Shown in pieces: positions 1 through 8,635 of a stretch of DNA of 64,000 nt. The DNA lies in NCBI RefSeq assembly GCF_030818895.1, contig NZ_JAUTBA010000001.1, positions 2,356,001 to 2,420,000 on the forward strand, in the 5' to 3' direction. The translations under genes were made by a program, and so were the position numbers. The notes under the pieces are model-generated. The model saw only the letters and a list, made by a program, of their open reading frames with translations, searched no databases and was not told the origin of the DNA. This stretch comes from Sphingobacterium zeae. GTDB taxonomy: Bacteria > Bacteroidota > Bacteroidia > Sphingobacteriales > Sphingobacteriaceae. How positions within the stretch are numbered: the first letter of the stretch is position 1; each line of letters begins with the position of its first letter.

Positions 1-1812
1 GAAGTAAATGGTGAAGTGTGGGATTCTGCCCGTGCTATTGAAAATGACGCTACTGTCAAGTTACTGACCTGGAATGATACCAAAGGTAAATCCACTTTTT
101 GGCATTCTTCAGCCCACTTATTGGCTGAGGCTCTGGAGGCATTGTATCCTGGGATTAAATTTGGTATTGGTCCCGCGATTGAAACCGGATTTTACTACGA
201 TGTTGACTTTGGTGATCGTGAATTTTCGTCTGATGACTTTAAAGCGATCGAAGACAAGATGCTGGAGCTGGCCAAACGAAAAGAAACATTTGAACGTAAA
301 GCTGTTTCGAAATCGGATGCATTGGCTTACTTTACTGAAAAAGGAGATGAGTATAAGCTGGATTTAATCAAAGACTTGGAAGATGGAAAGATTACTTTCT
401 ATACTCAGGGGGAATTTACAGATTTATGTCGTGGCCCTCATATTCCAAATACTGGCTTTATCAAAGCGATTAAATTGACTAATGTCGCCGGTGCTTACTG
501 GAGAGGTGATGAGTCTCGCAAACAGTTGACACGTATTTATGGTGTTACGTTCCCGAAGGCATCGGAGCTTACAGAATATTTGAAATTTATAGAAGAGGCG
601 AAAAAACGCGATCACCGTAAACTGGGGAAAGAGTTGGAACTTTTTGCTTTTTCTGAAAAAGTTGGCGCGGGGTTGCCACTTTGGTTGCCTAAAGGTGCTG
701 CATTACGTCAAAAGCTTATAGATTTTTTACAGAAGGCACAGTTGAACTCAGGGTATGAACCTGTTGTAACGCCTCATATTGGACATAAACAACTCTACGT
801 GACTTCTGGACACTATGAGAAATATGGTGCAGACTCATTCCAGCCAATAAAAACTCCTATCGAAGGTGAAGAGTTTTTATTGAAACCCATGAATTGTCCG
901 CATCACTGTGAGATTTATAAAGTAAAACCACGTTCTTACAAGGACTTACCTGTTCGTTTCGCTGAATTTGGTACGGTATACCGTTATGAGCAATCTGGTG
1001 AGCTTCATGGTTTAACAAGGGTGCGTGGGTTTACTCAGGATGATGCGCATTTGTTTTGCCGTCCCGATCAGGTTAAAGATGAATTCAAAAAAGTAATTGA
1101 TTTAGTTCTTTATGTATTCGGCGCGCTAGGATTCAATGATTATACTGCACAGGTATCGTTACGTGATCCGGAGAATCGTACAAAGTATATTGGTACCGAC
1201 GAAAATTGGGCTTTGGCTGAGTCTGCAATTATTGAGGCCGCAGAAGAGAAAGGGTTACCAACGGTAGTGGAATATGGTGAGGCTGCTTTCTATGGTCCTA
1301 AACTAGACTTTATGGTGAAGGATGCTTTAGGACGTAAGTGGCAATTGGGAACAATACAAGTAGATTATAATTTGCCCGAACGTTTTGAATTAGAGTATAC
1401 TGGGAGTGACAATATGAAACATCGTCCAGTAATGATCCACCGTGCACCGTTTGGATCTTTAGAACGCTTTGTGGCTGTATTGATCGAACATTGCGCCGGG
1501 CAGTTTCCGTTATGGCTTGCGCCTGAGCAGTTTATCGTCTTACCAGTGTCAGAAAAATACGAAGAATATGCGCAAAATGTTTTAAATTCGCTAAATAATT
1601 CCGATATTCGCGGACTGATAGACTTACGTGACGAGAAAGTGGGCAGAAAAATCAGAGACGCCGAAGTGAAAAAGCTTCCTTATATGTTGATTGTTGGGGA
1701 GAAAGAGGTGGAAAATGGCACAGTTTCTGTACGTAAACATGGCTCAGTGGAATTAGGAACTATGACTGCTGAAGCATTTAGAGATATATTAATTAAGGAA
1801 ATAACCGTTTAA
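1..1812 (+). CDS. thrS: Threonyl-tRNA synthetase, 5' end missing
   Basis: Charges tRNA-Thr with threonine in the cytoplasm. The reading frame is open from base 1, so the true start lies upstream; 603 residues are visible against a usual length near 640, and most of the N-terminal TGS domain is missing. Visible in order are the editing-domain HxxxH (FWHSSAHLL) and CRGPH motif, the class II core with the zinc ligand region MNCPHH, motif 2 around [12 protein letters not shown], the segment RGFTQDDAH, motif 3 APFGSLERF, and a C-terminal anticodon-binding domain. It ends 11 bases before infC and heads the classic thrS-infC-rpmI-rplT operon. The GTG at base 16 is an internal codon, not a start. Confidence 0.97.
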   Translation, partial: EVNGEVWDSARAIENDATVKLLTWNDTKGKSTFWHSSAHLLAEALEALYPGIKFGIGPAIETGFYYDVDFGDREFSSDDFKAIEDKMLELAKRKETFERKAVSKSDALAYFTEKGDEYKLDLIKDLEDGKITFYTQGEFTDLCRGPHIPNTGFIKAIKLTNVAGAYWRGDESRKQLTRIYGVTFPKASELTEYLKFIEEAKKRDHRKLGKELELFAFSEKVGAGLPLWLPKGAALRQKLIDFLQKAQLNSGYEPVVTPHIGHKQLYVTSGHYEKYGADSFQPIKTPIEGEEFLLKPMNCPHHCEIYKVKPRSYKDLPVRFAEFGTVYRYEQSGELHGLTRVRGFTQDDAHLFCRPDQVKDEFKKVIDLVLYVFGALGFNDYTAQVSLRDPENRTKYIGTDENWALAESAIIEAAEEKGLPTVVEYGEAAFYGPKLDFMVKDALGRKWQLGTIQVDYNLPERFELEYTGSDNMKHRPVMIHRAPFGSLERFVAVLIEHCAGQFPLWLAPEQFIVLPVSEKYEEYAQNVLNSLNNSDIRGLIDLRDEKVGRKIRDAEVKKLPYMLIVGEKEVENGTVSVRKHGSVELGTMTAEAFRDILIKEITV

Positions 1813-1823
1813 TTTTTAAACAT

Positions 1824-2384
1824 TTGGCATTAAAAAGACCAGGTGGTCCAAGACCACCAATGAGAAAGAAAGAACCAGATCACCGCATTAATGAGTTAAT
1901 CAAGGTACCTGAGGTACGCTTGGTGGGAGATAATGTGGAACAAGGAGTTTTCCCTACACGCAAAGCGTTAGAGTTGGCTGATGAGTTGGAACTTGATTTA
2001 GTGGAGATTTCGCCAAATGCTGTACCGCCGGTTTGTAAGATTATCGACTACAGTAAGTTTGTTTACGAACAGAAGAAGAAACAAAAGGAAATCAAAGCTA
2101 ATGCAAAACAGACTGTTATTAAAGAAATTCGTTTCGGACCTAACTCTGGTGAGCATGATTTTGAGTTCAAATTAAAACATGCAATTAAGTTTCTAGAAAG
2201 TGGAGAGAAAGTGCGTGCGTATGTACATTTTAAGGGCCGTGCTATTGTACACAAAGATCAAGGTGAGATTTTATTGTTACGTTTCGCTCAGGCTTTGGAA
2301 GATTATGGAAAAGTGGAGCTTTTACCAAAATTAGAAGGTAAACGCATGTTTTTAACAGTAGCTCCAAAGGCTCCAAAAAAATAA
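1824..2384 (+). CDS. infC: Translation initiation factor IF-3
   Basis: IF-3 binds the 30S subunit, prevents premature 50S joining and proofreads the initiator tRNA. The 186-residue product has the usual two-domain form: an N-terminal domain with [19 protein letters not shown], a lysine-rich linker ([15 protein letters not shown]), and a C-terminal domain with [15 protein letters not shown]. No ATG fits; the best start is TTG at 1824 giving MALKRPGG. An in-frame ATT at 1812, overlapping the thrS stop, is the alternative. A rare start codon is usual for infC because IF-3 discriminates against it and so represses its own synthesis; that this happens here is inference. Confidence 0.96.
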   Translation: MALKRPGGPRPPMRKKEPDHRINELIKVPEVRLVGDNVEQGVFPTRKALELADELELDLVEISPNAVPPVCKIIDYSKFVYEQKKKQKEIKANAKQTVIKEIRFGPNSGEHDFEFKLKHAIKFLESGEKVRAYVHFKGRAIVHKDQGEILLLRFAQALEDYGKVELLPKLEGKRMFLTVAPKAPKK

Positions 2385-2423
2385 AAAGAATTCTAACAGA
2401 TTGATATAAAATTTATAAGTATT

Positions 2424-2624
2424 ATGCCAAAAGTTAAAACCAATTCCAGCGCAAAGAAACGTTTCAAATTGACTGGAACAGGTAAAATTGCAAGAAAAAA
2501 TGCCTTCAAAAGCCACATCTTGACAAAAAAGAGCACAAAACGTAAACGTAACTTAACACAAACAAGTTATGTATCTGATGGCGATATGGGCAACGTAAAA
2601 CGTATGCTTGCTATCGGTAAATAA
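2424..2624 (+). CDS. rpmI: 50S ribosomal protein L35
   Basis: Small basic 50S subunit protein of 66 residues, the normal L35 size. The start [18 protein letters not shown] and the following run of Arg and Lys residues are typical of the family. It lies 39 bases after infC and about 100 bases before rplT, in the conserved infC-rpmI-rplT order, and is presumably co-transcribed with them. Nothing unusual is seen. Confidence 0.97.
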   Translation: MPKVKTNSSAKKRFKLTGTGKIARKNAFKSHILTKKSTKRKRNLTQTSYVSDGDMGNVKRMLAIGK

Positions 2625-2723
2625 GTTTTATTCGATTTTATTTAATAATAATTTTTTAACCGGGTATAGGGTCGTAAGTTCATTGAAATACATGGCACCT
2701 TCTACCAAACTAATTTTAAAAAT

Positions 2724-3068
2724 ATGCCACGTTCGGTTAACGCAGTAGCTTCTAGAAGAAGACGCAAAAAAATCCTAGGCCTTGCAAAAGGGTACTTTGG
2801 ATCACGTAGCAAAGTTTATACTATTGCTAAAAATACAGTAGAAAAAGGTTTACAATACGCTTACCGCGATCGTAAAACCAAAAAACGCGAGTTTAGAGCT
2901 TTATGGATTCAACGTATCAACGCTGGAGCTCGTCAACACGGAATTTCTTATTCCCAATTGATCGGTAAATTAAACGCTAAGAATATTGGTTTGAACCGTA
3001 AGGTTTTAGCTGACTTAGCTTTAAATAACCCAGAAGCTTTCAAAGCAGTTGTAGACGCAGTAAAATAG
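2724..3068 (+). CDS. rplT: 50S ribosomal protein L20
   Basis: Binds 23S rRNA and is needed for 50S assembly. The 114-residue protein starts [18 protein letters not shown] and contains the conserved segments [17 protein letters not shown] and [17 protein letters not shown]; length and composition are standard. It is the last gene of the translation operon, followed 36 bases later by a strong intrinsic terminator. In other bacteria L20 represses its own operon by binding the mRNA; the 99-base rpmI-rplT gap could hold such a site, but I cannot identify it by eye. Confidence 0.97.
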   Translation: MPRSVNAVASRRRRKKILGLAKGYFGSRSKVYTIAKNTVEKGLQYAYRDRKTKKREFRALWIQRINAGARQHGISYSQLIGKLNAKNIGLNRKVLADLALNNPEAFKAVVDAVK

Positions 3069-3103
3069 AGTTTTTAATCCGCTGTCAATTTGTTAGAGAT
3101 ATT

Positions 3104-3130
3104 AAAGGAGCCTATTAGGCTCCTTTTTTT
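3104..3130 (+). terminator. Intrinsic terminator after rplT
   Basis: Perfect 10-bp stem (AAAGGAGCCT / AGGCTCCTTT) with a 3-base loop ATT, followed by a run of T. It ends the thrS-infC-rpmI-rplT operon. Confidence 0.92.
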
Positions 3131-3153
3131 GTTTTAACGACCTAACTCAATAA

Positions 3154-3246
3154 AAACCATGTTCATCACAATTCTACAAAAATAAATCTGGACAGGTCAA
3201 GGTCTCTACAGCAGGTGCAGACAATACGGTAATGAAAGTGAAATAG
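3154..3246 (+). pseudogene. Possible 3' remnant of a lost coding sequence
   Basis: An open frame of 30 codons runs from just after a TAA to a TAG and ends in a peptide with segments FYKNKSGQVKV and TAGADNTVMKVK. Alternating hydrophobic and polar residues and the lysine-rich end resemble the last beta strands of an extracellular or beta-sandwich domain. It has no start codon and lies between two terminators, so it could be the tail of a deleted gene. The parent family is not identified and chance is possible. Confidence 0.25.
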
Positions 3247-3255
3247 TATACAAAA

Positions 3256-3287
3256 GAAAATGGGCTAATATAACAGGTATTAGCCCA
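3256..3287 (-). terminator. Intrinsic terminator after rimK
   Basis: Perfect 10-bp inverted repeat TGGGCTAATA / TATTAGCCCA with a 7-base loop. On the minus strand the stem is followed by TTTTCTTTTG. It lies about 20 bases past the rimK stop. Confidence 0.85.
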
Positions 3288-3308
3288 CCGTTCTATTATT
3301 TTTTATAT

Positions 3309-4244
3309 TTACAATTTACTTTCACTCTTTTTCTTTTTCTTGATTACTTTAGGCATCTGAGCCCTTTTTGCTTCATATTGTCGCTCAATGTATTGTATAA
3401 TTTCTGAGGCAATATCCTTTTTTGTGGCTTTCTCAATACCTTCCAAACCCGGCGATGAATTCACTTCAAGTACTAAAGGACCGCGATCTGAAGGGATCAT
3501 ATCTACACCACAAACCGTAAGTCCTAATTGCGCGGCAGCAGCGATTGCCGTTTCCCTCTCGGCTTTACTTAACCGGATAATCTGGGCAGTGCCACCCCGA
3601 TGGATATTTGATCTAAACTCGCCCTCTTTGGCTGTGCGTTTCATCGCGCCAACAACTTTGCCGTCAACCACAAATGCCCGGATATCTGAGCCCTTAGATT
3701 CTTTTATGAATTCTTGAATAAGAATATTATTGCCAAGACCGTAGAACGCTTCAATAACAGATGACGCCGCTTTTTTAGTTTCAGCAAGTACAACACCGAT
3801 GCCTTGCGTACCTTCCAACAATTTAATGACCAATGGAGCTCCGCCAACCATACTAATGAGATCGTCGACGTCAGAAGCTGTACGTGCAAAGCCGGTAATA
3901 GGGAGTCCAATACCTGCTCCAGATAAAATTTGTAGACACCTTAATTTGTCCCTAGATCGCGTAATAGCTTGACTGGGATTGGCAGAAATGACATCCATGA
4001 CTTCAAATTGTCTCACAATGGCAGATCCATAGAAAGTTACTGAAGCTCCTATCCTGGGAATAATGGCATCAATATCGCTGAGATCCTGACCTTTGTAATG
4101 AATGCTGGGTTTACCTTGCTGAATACCGACATAACACTTGCTGTGATCAATGACAACACATTCGTGTCCTCTTTGTTGTGCGGCTTCTACGAGACGACGA
4201 GTTGAGTATAAACTCTTTACTGTCGATAATACGGCAATTTTCAC
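3309..4244 (-). CDS. rimK: RimK-type ATP-grasp glutamate ligase
   Basis: ATP-dependent ligase of the RimK family, which adds glutamate residues to the C terminus of ribosomal protein S6 in Escherichia coli; related enzymes modify other carboxylates. The 311-residue product has the N-terminal domain ([18 protein letters not shown]), the nucleotide-binding segment [33 protein letters not shown], and the metal-binding end [22 protein letters not shown] Lys-rich tail extends the C terminus. It lies 57 bases downstream of a retropepsin-like gene of the family that often accompanies rimK, so the two are probably co-transcribed. The substrate here is inferred from family only. Confidence 0.92.
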   Translation of the reverse strand: MKIAVLSTVKSLYSTRRLVEAAQQRGHECVVIDHSKCYVGIQQGKPSIHYKGQDLSDIDAIIPRIGASVTFYGSAIVRQFEVMDVISANPSQAITRSRDKLRCLQILSGAGIGLPITGFARTASDVDDLISMVGGAPLVIKLLEGTQGIGVVLAETKKAASSVIEAFYGLGNNILIQEFIKESKGSDIRAFVVDGKVVGAMKRTAKEGEFRSNIHRGGTAQIIRLSKAERETAIAAAAQLGLTVCGVDMIPSDRGPLVLEVNSSPGLEGIEKATKKDIASEIIQYIERQYEAKRAQMPKVIKKKKKSESKL

Positions 4245-4301
4245 GATTTGTATATTGAGTATATTTTGTGCTAAGATAACAAAATAGCTTGGCTATTTGT
4301 T

Positions 4302-4739
4302 TTATTTTACCAGAGTCTTCTTGGAGAGATTTTCTTTAGAAACATCCACCAAAAACCTTTTGTTTAAGAAATTTTTACCCAAAAGCATTGGATATGTCAT
4401 CTGAGATCGATTTCTAAAAGAGATTTTAATGCTAAACACTTGGTTGTACAACGCTGCTGTAGTGCGGATGTAATAACGCTTTTCTTCTTGGCCAAAGGAA
4501 CTTTTTACCAACTTTGTCCTATAGAGTTTTAACTTAAGAGTTTTTGTTTCTTTTGTTTCGAAATTGATGATAAGTTCACCGACAATCCAGTCCTGGCCAT
4601 CTTCATTAACGATTTTGTAAGAATTACAATGGAGTACAGATGAAGCAGCGCCAGTATCGACTTTCGCTTCTATACCATATATTCCCAACTCAGGTAGATC
4701 AAGGGTTTCTTTCCAACCAACAAGAAGTTTTTCTTTCAT
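4302..4739 (-). CDS. RimK-associated retropepsin-like protein (zinc protease family)
   Basis: A 145-residue single-domain protein of the family annotated as ATP-dependent zinc protease, now viewed as retropepsin-like because of the aspartic-protease motif. That motif, VDTGAASSVLHC, is visible near residue 27, in the fold context GIEAKVDTGA. The rest is beta-rich with RKYYIRTTAALYNQ-like strands and the segment PMLLGKNFL, which corresponds to the second conserved retropepsin element. No signal peptide is seen. It sits directly upstream of rimK on the same strand. The partnership with rimK is conserved across many genomes, but its molecular purpose is unsettled; reversing or processing the glutamate tails is one suggestion. 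Confidence 0.85.
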   Translation of the reverse strand: MKEKLLVGWKETLDLPELGIYGIEAKVDTGAASSVLHCNSYKIVNEDGQDWIVGELIINFETKETKTLKLKLYRTKLVKSSFGQEEKRYYIRTTAALYNQVFSIKISFRNRSQMTYPMLLGKNFLNKRFLVDVSKENLSKKTLVK

Positions 4740-4750
4740 TTATACCAAAT

Positions 4751-4802
4751 ACAAAAAATTGCTTCTAGTGTAGTCATCCGAATGACCACACTGGAAGCAA
4801 TT
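4751..4802 (-). terminator. Intrinsic terminator after purM
   Basis: A 21-bp inverted repeat (4757-4777 against 4782-4802) with one wobble and one mismatch on the transcribed strand, closed by a UCGG-type loop and followed on the minus strand by TTTTTTG. It lies directly after the purM stop and only about 12 bases before the downstream protease-family start. Confidence 0.9.
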
Positions 4803-4807
4803 ATCTT

Positions 4808-5986
4808 TTATTCGTAGATAAATTCTCCATAGGGAGATGTTATAGTAACTTTTTTAGATATAGAGTCTTCTACCCGGCCAATGATCTGGGCGGCAATTCC
4901 AAATGACTCAGAAATGGCGATAATATCCGATGCAATGGATTCAGGGACATACAACTCCATACGATGTCCCATATTGAACACCTTGTACATTTCTTTCCAG
5001 TCCGTATTCGATTCTTTCTGTATTAAATCAAAAAGAGGAGGGATCGGGAAAAGATTATCTTTGATGATGTGTACATTATCGACGAAGTGTAGGACTTTTG
5101 TTTGTGCTCCGCCCGAACAATGCACCATCCCGTCAATTTGAGAACGATACTTGTCTAGTATTTGTTTGATTACAGGGGCATAAGTACGCGTGGCTGAAAG
5201 AACAAGCTTACCCGCAGTTATTTTTTCTCCTGTTTCAACCTCAATTTCATTGGTGAGGTTCTGGCTTCCAGCGAAAACTAGTTCGTAAGGAACAGCTGGA
5301 TCATACGCTTCAGGATATTTTTCAGCTACTTTTTTGTTAAATACATCATGACGTGCAGAAGTTAGTCCATTGGAACCCATTCCACCATTGTACGCCTGTT
5401 CATAGGTTGCTTTTCCATTCGATGCCAATCCAACAATGACGTTGCCGCCTTTGATACGATGATTTGAAATAACATCTTCACGTTTCATCCGACAGGTGAC
5501 CGTACTATCCACAATGATGGTGCGAACTAGGTCACCCACATCAGCCGTTTCACCACCAGTAGAATAGATGCCAATTCCCAAATCCCGAAGTTCAGATAGA
5601 ATCTCTTCTGTGCCATTGATGATTTCTGCAATCACCTCTCCAGGAATAAGATTTTTATTTCTGCCAATCGTTGAGGATAAAAGAATGTTATCGATGGCTC
5701 CCACGCAAAGCAAGTCGTCAATATTCATGATGATAGCATCTTGTGCAATACCTTTCCAAACAGAAATATCACCAGTTTCTTTCCAGTAAACATATGCCAA
5801 TGAAGATTTGGTGCCAGCCCCATCAGCATGCATAATATTACACCATTCTGGATCTCCACCCAAAATATCTGGAATTATTTTGCAAAATGCTTTGGGAAAT
5901 AGTCCCTTATCTATGTTTTTTATCGCATTGTGCACATCCTCTTTCCCTGCGGATACGCCCCGTTGATTGTATTTTAAATCTGACAT
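4808..5986 (-). CDS. purM: Phosphoribosylformylglycinamidine cyclo-ligase (AIR synthase)
   Basis: Catalyses the fifth step of de novo purine synthesis, ATP-dependent closure of FGAM to aminoimidazole ribotide. The 392-residue product is the longer form usual in Bacteroidota. Visible features are the N-terminal YNQRGVSAG, the ATP-binding HADGAGTKSSLAY, the segment MNIDDLLCVGA, the glycine-rich STGGETADVGDLV, GLASNGKATYEQAYNGGMG, and the C-terminal FNMGHRMELYV. The start is the first ATG, 8 bases after a good -7 promoter element. It is a single-gene unit closed by a strong terminator. Confidence 0.95.
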   Translation of the reverse strand: MSDLKYNQRGVSAGKEDVHNAIKNIDKGLFPKAFCKIIPDILGGDPEWCNIMHADGAGTKSSLAYVYWKETGDISVWKGIAQDAIIMNIDDLLCVGAIDNILLSSTIGRNKNLIPGEVIAEIINGTEEILSELRDLGIGIYSTGGETADVGDLVRTIIVDSTVTCRMKREDVISNHRIKGGNVIVGLASNGKATYEQAYNGGMGSNGLTSARHDVFNKKVAEKYPEAYDPAVPYELVFAGSQNLTNEIEVETGEKITAGKLVLSATRTYAPVIKQILDKYRSQIDGMVHCSGGAQTKVLHFVDNVHIIKDNLFPIPPLFDLIQKESNTDWKEMYKVFNMGHRMELYVPESIASDIIAISESFGIAAQIIGRVEDSISKKVTITSPYGEFIYE

Positions 5987-5993
5987 CTTACGG

Positions 5994-6001
5994 CAAAAAT
6001 A
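5994..6001 (-). promoter_or_regulatory. Promoter -7 element of purM
   Basis: TATTTTTG on the minus strand matches the Bacteroidota TAnnTTTG -7 consensus. It ends 7 bases before the purM ATG, so transcription would start within a few bases of the start codon and leave an almost leaderless mRNA. No clear -33 TTTG was found. Confidence 0.5.
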
Positions 6002-6039
6002 AGCAATAGGACTGAATTAATGAATCTAATTCGTGTAAT

Positions 6040-6523
6040 TTAATCACTTATTATTATCCGCCAATGTGCAATCAAATTTTCAAGATTACTTTTTGCGTTC
6101 GCTGGACTTGTGCTGGGTAAACAGCTATAAATAATACCTTCCTTTTTGTCGAAATGCTTCAGATACAAACTGTATGCTTTTTGTCCATTAAAGATAATAT
6201 GTTTGATTGAGGTGTGGGTTTCTAGCAGCTCAGCAATCGGATTGGGGCGTTCATCTTGTATGGCTAAATCCATGCTTCCAGGGCGAGAGGCTTCAGCACA
6301 AACATCCCAAAGACCGATATGGTTTCTGAGTAAGATATTTATCCGCTCCGTATAGCTTATCCGCTGCTGTGCATTGAACAGATATTCAATGACTTTCCAA
6401 AATCGATTTTGGGGATGTGCATAATATTCATTTTCTGCTAATGATTTATCTCCTGGTAACGAGCCAAGTATAAGAATTTGAGTCGTGCAATTTACTATGG
6501 GTAGAAAATGATTTTTTAAGCAT
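6040..6523 (-). pseudogene. Frameshifted deoxyinosine/uracil-DNA glycosylase (Mug-like)
   Basis: Two frames together encode a Mug-superfamily DNA glycosylase of about 160 residues, similar to DNA-deoxyinosine glycosylases that remove hypoxanthine or uracil. ATG at 6523 opens MLK, but the frame must shift by one base within the next codons to read LPIVN, ILILGSLPGDKSLAENEYY, AHPQNRFWKVI, HIGLWDVC, SRPGSMDLAI, then HIIFNGQKAY and the end LPSTSPANAK. An A6 run on the coding strand (6512-6517) is the natural slip site: five A's would give one open frame. The frame holding all motifs has no usable start codon of its own. It may be a real null allele, a slippage-read gene or a base-calling error. 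Confidence 0.8.
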
Positions 6524-6620
6524 ATTCAAAAATATGAATTTTAATATTTCATTTGAAAAATTGAAAATAGTATACTATATTTATGATATTAAAATGATAT
6601 CAAAAATATATTAACAAATT

Positions 6621-7484
6621 ATGGAAAAACTAATTAAACCCATGTCAGGCTATTTAGCTTTATTGATAGCGGTATTTTCATTTGTAGCAGCGGTATTTTC
6701 ATTTGCCAACGTAGAGGAAAGTTCACTGTATGTCGTATTGGGAGTAGCCTTGATGATTGCTACATTTTTTATTCTAAAGGGACTGATGATTATTAATCCC
6801 AATCATTCCCGTGTACTCAATTTCTTCGGAAAATATGTAGGTACCGTTAAGGAAAATGGTTTGTTTTTTGTCAATCCCTTGTATTCAACGATTAAAATAA
6901 GTCTTCGTTCGGATAACTTACAGGGACAGACACTGAAAGTAAATGATAAGATGGGAAACCCAATTGAGATTGGGGCAGTGATCGTATGGCAAGTGGGTGA
7001 CACGTATAAAGCTGCTTATGATGTGAGTAATTATACATCTTATGTACGCACGCAGAGTGAAGCAGCCGTAAGACATTTGGCTGGAAGCTTTCCGTATGAT
7101 AACTTGGAAGATGAAGGTGCTGAAATAACCTTAAGGGAGGGAGGAGATACTGTAAACCATATTCTTGAACAAGAATTGTCCGATCGTTTGGCACCAGCTG
7201 GGGTTATTATTAAGGAGGCAAGAATAAGTCATTTGGCTTATGCTTCTGAAATAGCCGGCGCAATGCTTCAAAGACAGCAGGCAGCAGCTATTGTGGCGGC
7301 AAGGGCAAAAATTGTAGATGGTGCCGTTGGAATGGTCGAAATGGCTCTTCATAAGTTATCTGAAAAGGATATTGTGGTGCTTGATAACGAGAAGAAAGCT
7401 GCGATGGTCAGTAATTTGATGGTGGTACTCTGTGGTGAAAAAGCGGCCACACCAATTGTAAATACAGGTACGTTGTATCAATAA
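6621..7484 (+). CDS. SPFH/Band 7 (stomatin-like) membrane protein
   Basis: A 287-residue member of the SPFH superfamily, whose members form large membrane-bound cages and organise microdomains or regulate proteases. Two hydrophobic segments near residues 10-30 and 38-58 anchor the N terminus. The SPFH core follows, with [19 protein letters not shown], the segment [18 protein letters not shown] and [20 protein letters not shown]. The C-terminal part is an alanine-rich helix ([17 protein letters not shown]). Eleven bases downstream lies a tiny Arc-like gene; that pairing recurs in many bacteria. Function in this organism is unknown. Confidence 0.88.
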   Translation: MEKLIKPMSGYLALLIAVFSFVAAVFSFANVEESSLYVVLGVALMIATFFILKGLMIINPNHSRVLNFFGKYVGTVKENGLFFVNPLYSTIKISLRSDNLQGQTLKVNDKMGNPIEIGAVIVWQVGDTYKAAYDVSNYTSYVRTQSEAAVRHLAGSFPYDNLEDEGAEITLREGGDTVNHILEQELSDRLAPAGVIIKEARISHLAYASEIAGAMLQRQQAAAIVAARAKIVDGAVGMVEMALHKLSEKDIVVLDNEKKAAMVSNLMVVLCGEKAATPIVNTGTLYQ

Positions 7485-7494
7485 ATGGGATGAA

Positions 7495-7671
7495 ATGGCA
7501 GATAAGAAAAACTTTATGCTACGCTTAGATGACCAGATGTATAAAGCATTGGAAAAATGGGCTGCGGACGAGTTTAGAAGTGTTAACGGGCAGATGGAAT
7601 ATCTTTTACATAAAGCACTGCTAGAAAATAAAAGATTAGATCCGGATAAAAAAGCTGCTGACAGGAAATAA
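7495..7671 (+). CDS. Arc-like ribbon-helix-helix small protein
   Basis: A 58-residue protein beginning [19 protein letters not shown]. The segment KNFMLRL has the alternating pattern of an Arc/MetJ ribbon strand, followed by two helices (LEKWAADEF and [17 protein letters not shown]), and the end is Lys/Asp rich. It starts 11 bases after the SPFH gene stop and is surely in the same transcript. Arc-type proteins bind DNA as dimers; in this pairing it may instead act as, or also act as, a partner of the SPFH protein. It is too short for many gene finders. Confidence 0.8.
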   Translation: MADKKNFMLRLDDQMYKALEKWAADEFRSVNGQMEYLLHKALLENKRLDPDKKAADRK

Positions 7672-7693
7672 GTAATAATAAGTACGAAAAATG

Positions 7694-7701
7694 TACCTTT
7701 G
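7694..7701 (+). promoter_or_regulatory. Promoter -7 element of pepE
   Basis: TACCTTTG fits TAnnTTTG about 55 bases upstream of the pepE start. A convincing -33 element was not found. Confidence 0.4.
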
Positions 7702-7755
7702 ATTTCGTTATCAACGAGGTTAAAGGTATTTTTTTAAAGGTATCAACTACAGAAG

Positions 7756-8466
7756 ATGAAGATTAATCCAGCATACAAGTTATTGGTCGTAAGCACAAGT
7801 ACAATTTATGGCAGTGAGTTTTTAGAATACATTAAGCATGACTTTGTCGAATTTATTCAGTCAGACGAATTATTGTTTATCCCTTTTGCGAGACCTTCGG
7901 GCATCTCATTTGATACCTATACGGCTAAGGTTCAAGAAGCCTTAACAGATAAGGGTGTAACTGTCATGGGATTGCACTGTTTCGCGAATATGAAGAAAGC
8001 AATTCAAGATGCCAAGGCTATTTTTATTGGCGGCGGGAATACATTTTTACTGTTAAAAACCTTATATGAATTGGATTTGGTCCAGCAATTGCGTGTACAA
8101 ATAGCAAAGGGAATTCCATACGTTGGCACATCAGCGGGTTCCAATTTAACAGGGCTAACTATTGGAACCACAAATGACATGCCTATTGTTTATCCGCCTA
8201 GCTTTGATGCGCTTGGTTTTTTACCATTTAATATCAATCCACATTATTTGGATCCAGATCCAAAGTCCACACATCGAGGGGAAACGAGAGAAACGCGAAT
8301 TAAGGAATTTCATCAGCTGAATACGCAGCCCGTCATTGGTTTACGTGAAGGTAGTTGGTTGCATGTAAATGATGGAAAAAAACAACTGCAGGGTGATCTG
8401 GCTGCGTTACTTTTTAGGCCTGGCCTAGAGCCCGTCGAGCTAGCGCCTGGATTAATTAATTTTTAA
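7756..8466 (+). CDS. pepE: Dipeptidase E (aspartyl dipeptidase, S51)
   Basis: Cytoplasmic serine peptidase of family S51 that hydrolyses dipeptides with N-terminal aspartate. The 236-residue length is normal. The nucleophile elbow GTSAGSNL is near residue 125; upstream are the characteristic IFIGGGNTFLLLKTLYEL and the early segment LLFIPFARPSG. NINPHYLDPDP and the Arg-rich THRGETRETRIKEF downstream are conserved in PepE. The start is a clear ATG 15 bases after a poly-T and A-rich leader. It appears to be its own transcription unit. Confidence 0.93.
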   Translation: MKINPAYKLLVVSTSTIYGSEFLEYIKHDFVEFIQSDELLFIPFARPSGISFDTYTAKVQEALTDKGVTVMGLHCFANMKKAIQDAKAIFIGGGNTFLLLKTLYELDLVQQLRVQIAKGIPYVGTSAGSNLTGLTIGTTNDMPIVYPPSFDALGFLPFNINPHYLDPDPKSTHRGETRETRIKEFHQLNTQPVIGLREGSWLHVNDGKKQLQGDLAALLFRPGLEPVELAPGLINF

Positions 8467-8576
8467 GCTATTGTTAAATCTATAGCAATAATAAACTAAA
8501 TACATCCATCCACGCAGCACAAGGGGATTTAAGGCAGTATTGGCCCGAACTATCATTAGAAAAAATAGTGTTTCTA

Positions 8577-8610
8577 TTTGTTGGAAATAGTACAAAATAA
8601 GCTACTTTTG
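8577..8610 (+). promoter_or_regulatory. Promoter of mgtE
   Basis: A -7 element TACTTTTG (8603-8610) and an upstream TTTGTTGG (8577-8584) match the Bacteroidota promoter pattern. Transcription would start near 8616, leaving a leader of about 20 bases, so there is no room for a magnesium riboswitch. Confidence 0.6.
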
Positions 8611-8635
8611 CCCTAAATCCATTAATTATCTTCCA

